DNA of 5,409 nt from an uncultured Bacilli bacterium (lineage in GTDB: Bacteria > Bacillota_I > Bacilli_A > RF39 > UBA660): assembly GCA_934167695.1 (NCBI GenBank), contig CAKPLP010000024.1, forward strand, positions 1 through 5,409. The letters run 5' to 3'. Both the position numbers and the translations under genes were made by a program. This document shows positions 5,147 through 5,409 of the stretch, in pieces (positions within the stretch are counted from its first letter, which is position 1; every line of letters begins with the position of its first letter). The notes under the pieces were generated by a model that was not told where the DNA came from, did no database searches, and saw only the letters and a list, made by a program, of their open reading frames with translations.

Positions 5147-5409
5147 ATGTATAACAATACAGTAAAAGCACCAGAGTTTTACAAAGCAGGAATATATATA
5201 AGATTATCTGAAGCTGATCAAGGGAAATCTTACGAATCCGAAAGTGAGAGTGTCCTTAATCAAAGAAATATACTAATGAAATTTGTTAAAGACAATGGGT
5301 TTATCTTTGTTGGAGAATATGTTGATGATGGATATTCTGGTACTGATTTTGATAGACCAGGATTTAATCTAATGATGGAAGATTTGAAAAAAGGACTCAT
5401 AAATCTTGT
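5147..5409 (+). CDS. Large serine recombinase, N-terminal part (continues past the window)
   Basis: The reading frame stays open from ATG 5147 through the right edge: 87 full codons plus two bases. It shows the resolvase/invertase catalytic domain of large serine recombinases. YIRLS at 17-21 carries the conserved Arg19 and the nucleophile Ser21, SVLNQR at 35-40 is the usual helix after the catalytic loop, and YVDDGYSGTDFDRPGF at 58-73 is the conserved Asp/Arg-containing segment with Arg70. These enzymes make double-strand breaks at short attachment sites and integrate or excise phages, transposons of the Tn4451/Tn5397 type, and other elements. The C-terminal recombinase and zinc-ribbon domains would lie beyond the window. 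AAAGGAG at 5135-5141, five bases from the ATG, supports this start. The long N-terminal lead before YIRLS (16 residues) is normal for clostridial members. Which element it moves cannot be told. Confidence 0.93.
   Translation, partial: MYNNTVKAPEFYKAGIYIRLSEADQGKSYESESESVLNQRNILMKFVKDNGFIFVGEYVDDGYSGTDFDRPGFNLMMEDLKKGLINL

Noticed and set aside
1..5409. CRISPR array, tRNA or rRNA genes
   Set aside because: No regularly spaced repeats, no tRNA-like cloverleaf with a TTCGA-type loop, and no rRNA-like conserved stretches were seen on either strand.
1..5409. Mycoplasma-type genetic code suggested by high AT content
   Set aside because: Trp codons in the genes are TGG, no in-frame TGA is needed, and the family assignments are complete under the standard bacterial code.

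Overview
The window is very AT-rich, uses ATG starts with purine-rich AGGAG-type ribosome binding sites, and encodes Trp as TGG with no sign of TGA recoding. Together with the gene families present, this points to a low-GC Firmicute, most likely a Clostridia- or Bacilli-type gut or host-associated bacterium. The species cannot be fixed from the sequence. Every supported gene is on the + strand, and the window reads as accessory DNA: a restriction-modification (R-M) operon followed by the recombinase end of a mobile element.

Positions 1-4158 hold a tight four-gene operon. The order is a Fic-domain protein with an N-terminal VbhA-like antitoxin segment (19-855), an HNH restriction endonuclease whose N-terminus resembles the EcoRII/B3-type DNA-recognition domain (869-1861), and two divergent DNA cytosine-C5 methyltransferases (1872-2942 and 2929-4158). 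The gaps are 13 and 10 bases, the methyltransferase genes overlap by 14 bases, and two of the ribosome binding sites overlap the preceding stop codon. The nuclease and methyltransferases form a complete type II R-M system. Two different C5 methyltransferases beside one nuclease suggest an asymmetric target with one enzyme per strand. The co-transcribed Fic gene is the unusual member. No promoter for this operon is inside the window.

Positions 4159-4405 are non-coding apart from a possible 18-codon leader ORF. This stretch starts with a near-consensus sigma-A promoter whose spacer is an 18-bp perfect palindrome. The predicted RNA can form two mutually exclusive hairpins, one of them a long stem ending in a T-rich tract. 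This looks like an attenuator or a structured small RNA in front of the next gene.

Positions 4406-5409 hold a winged-helix (HTH_36-like) protein, a 30-codon small ORF with a strong ribosome binding site, a cluster of ACAAT-type inverted repeats with a promoter-like element, and the first 87 codons of a large serine recombinase that runs off the right edge. The recombinase indicates that the neighbouring genes are probably cargo of an integrative element or lie at its junction with the host.
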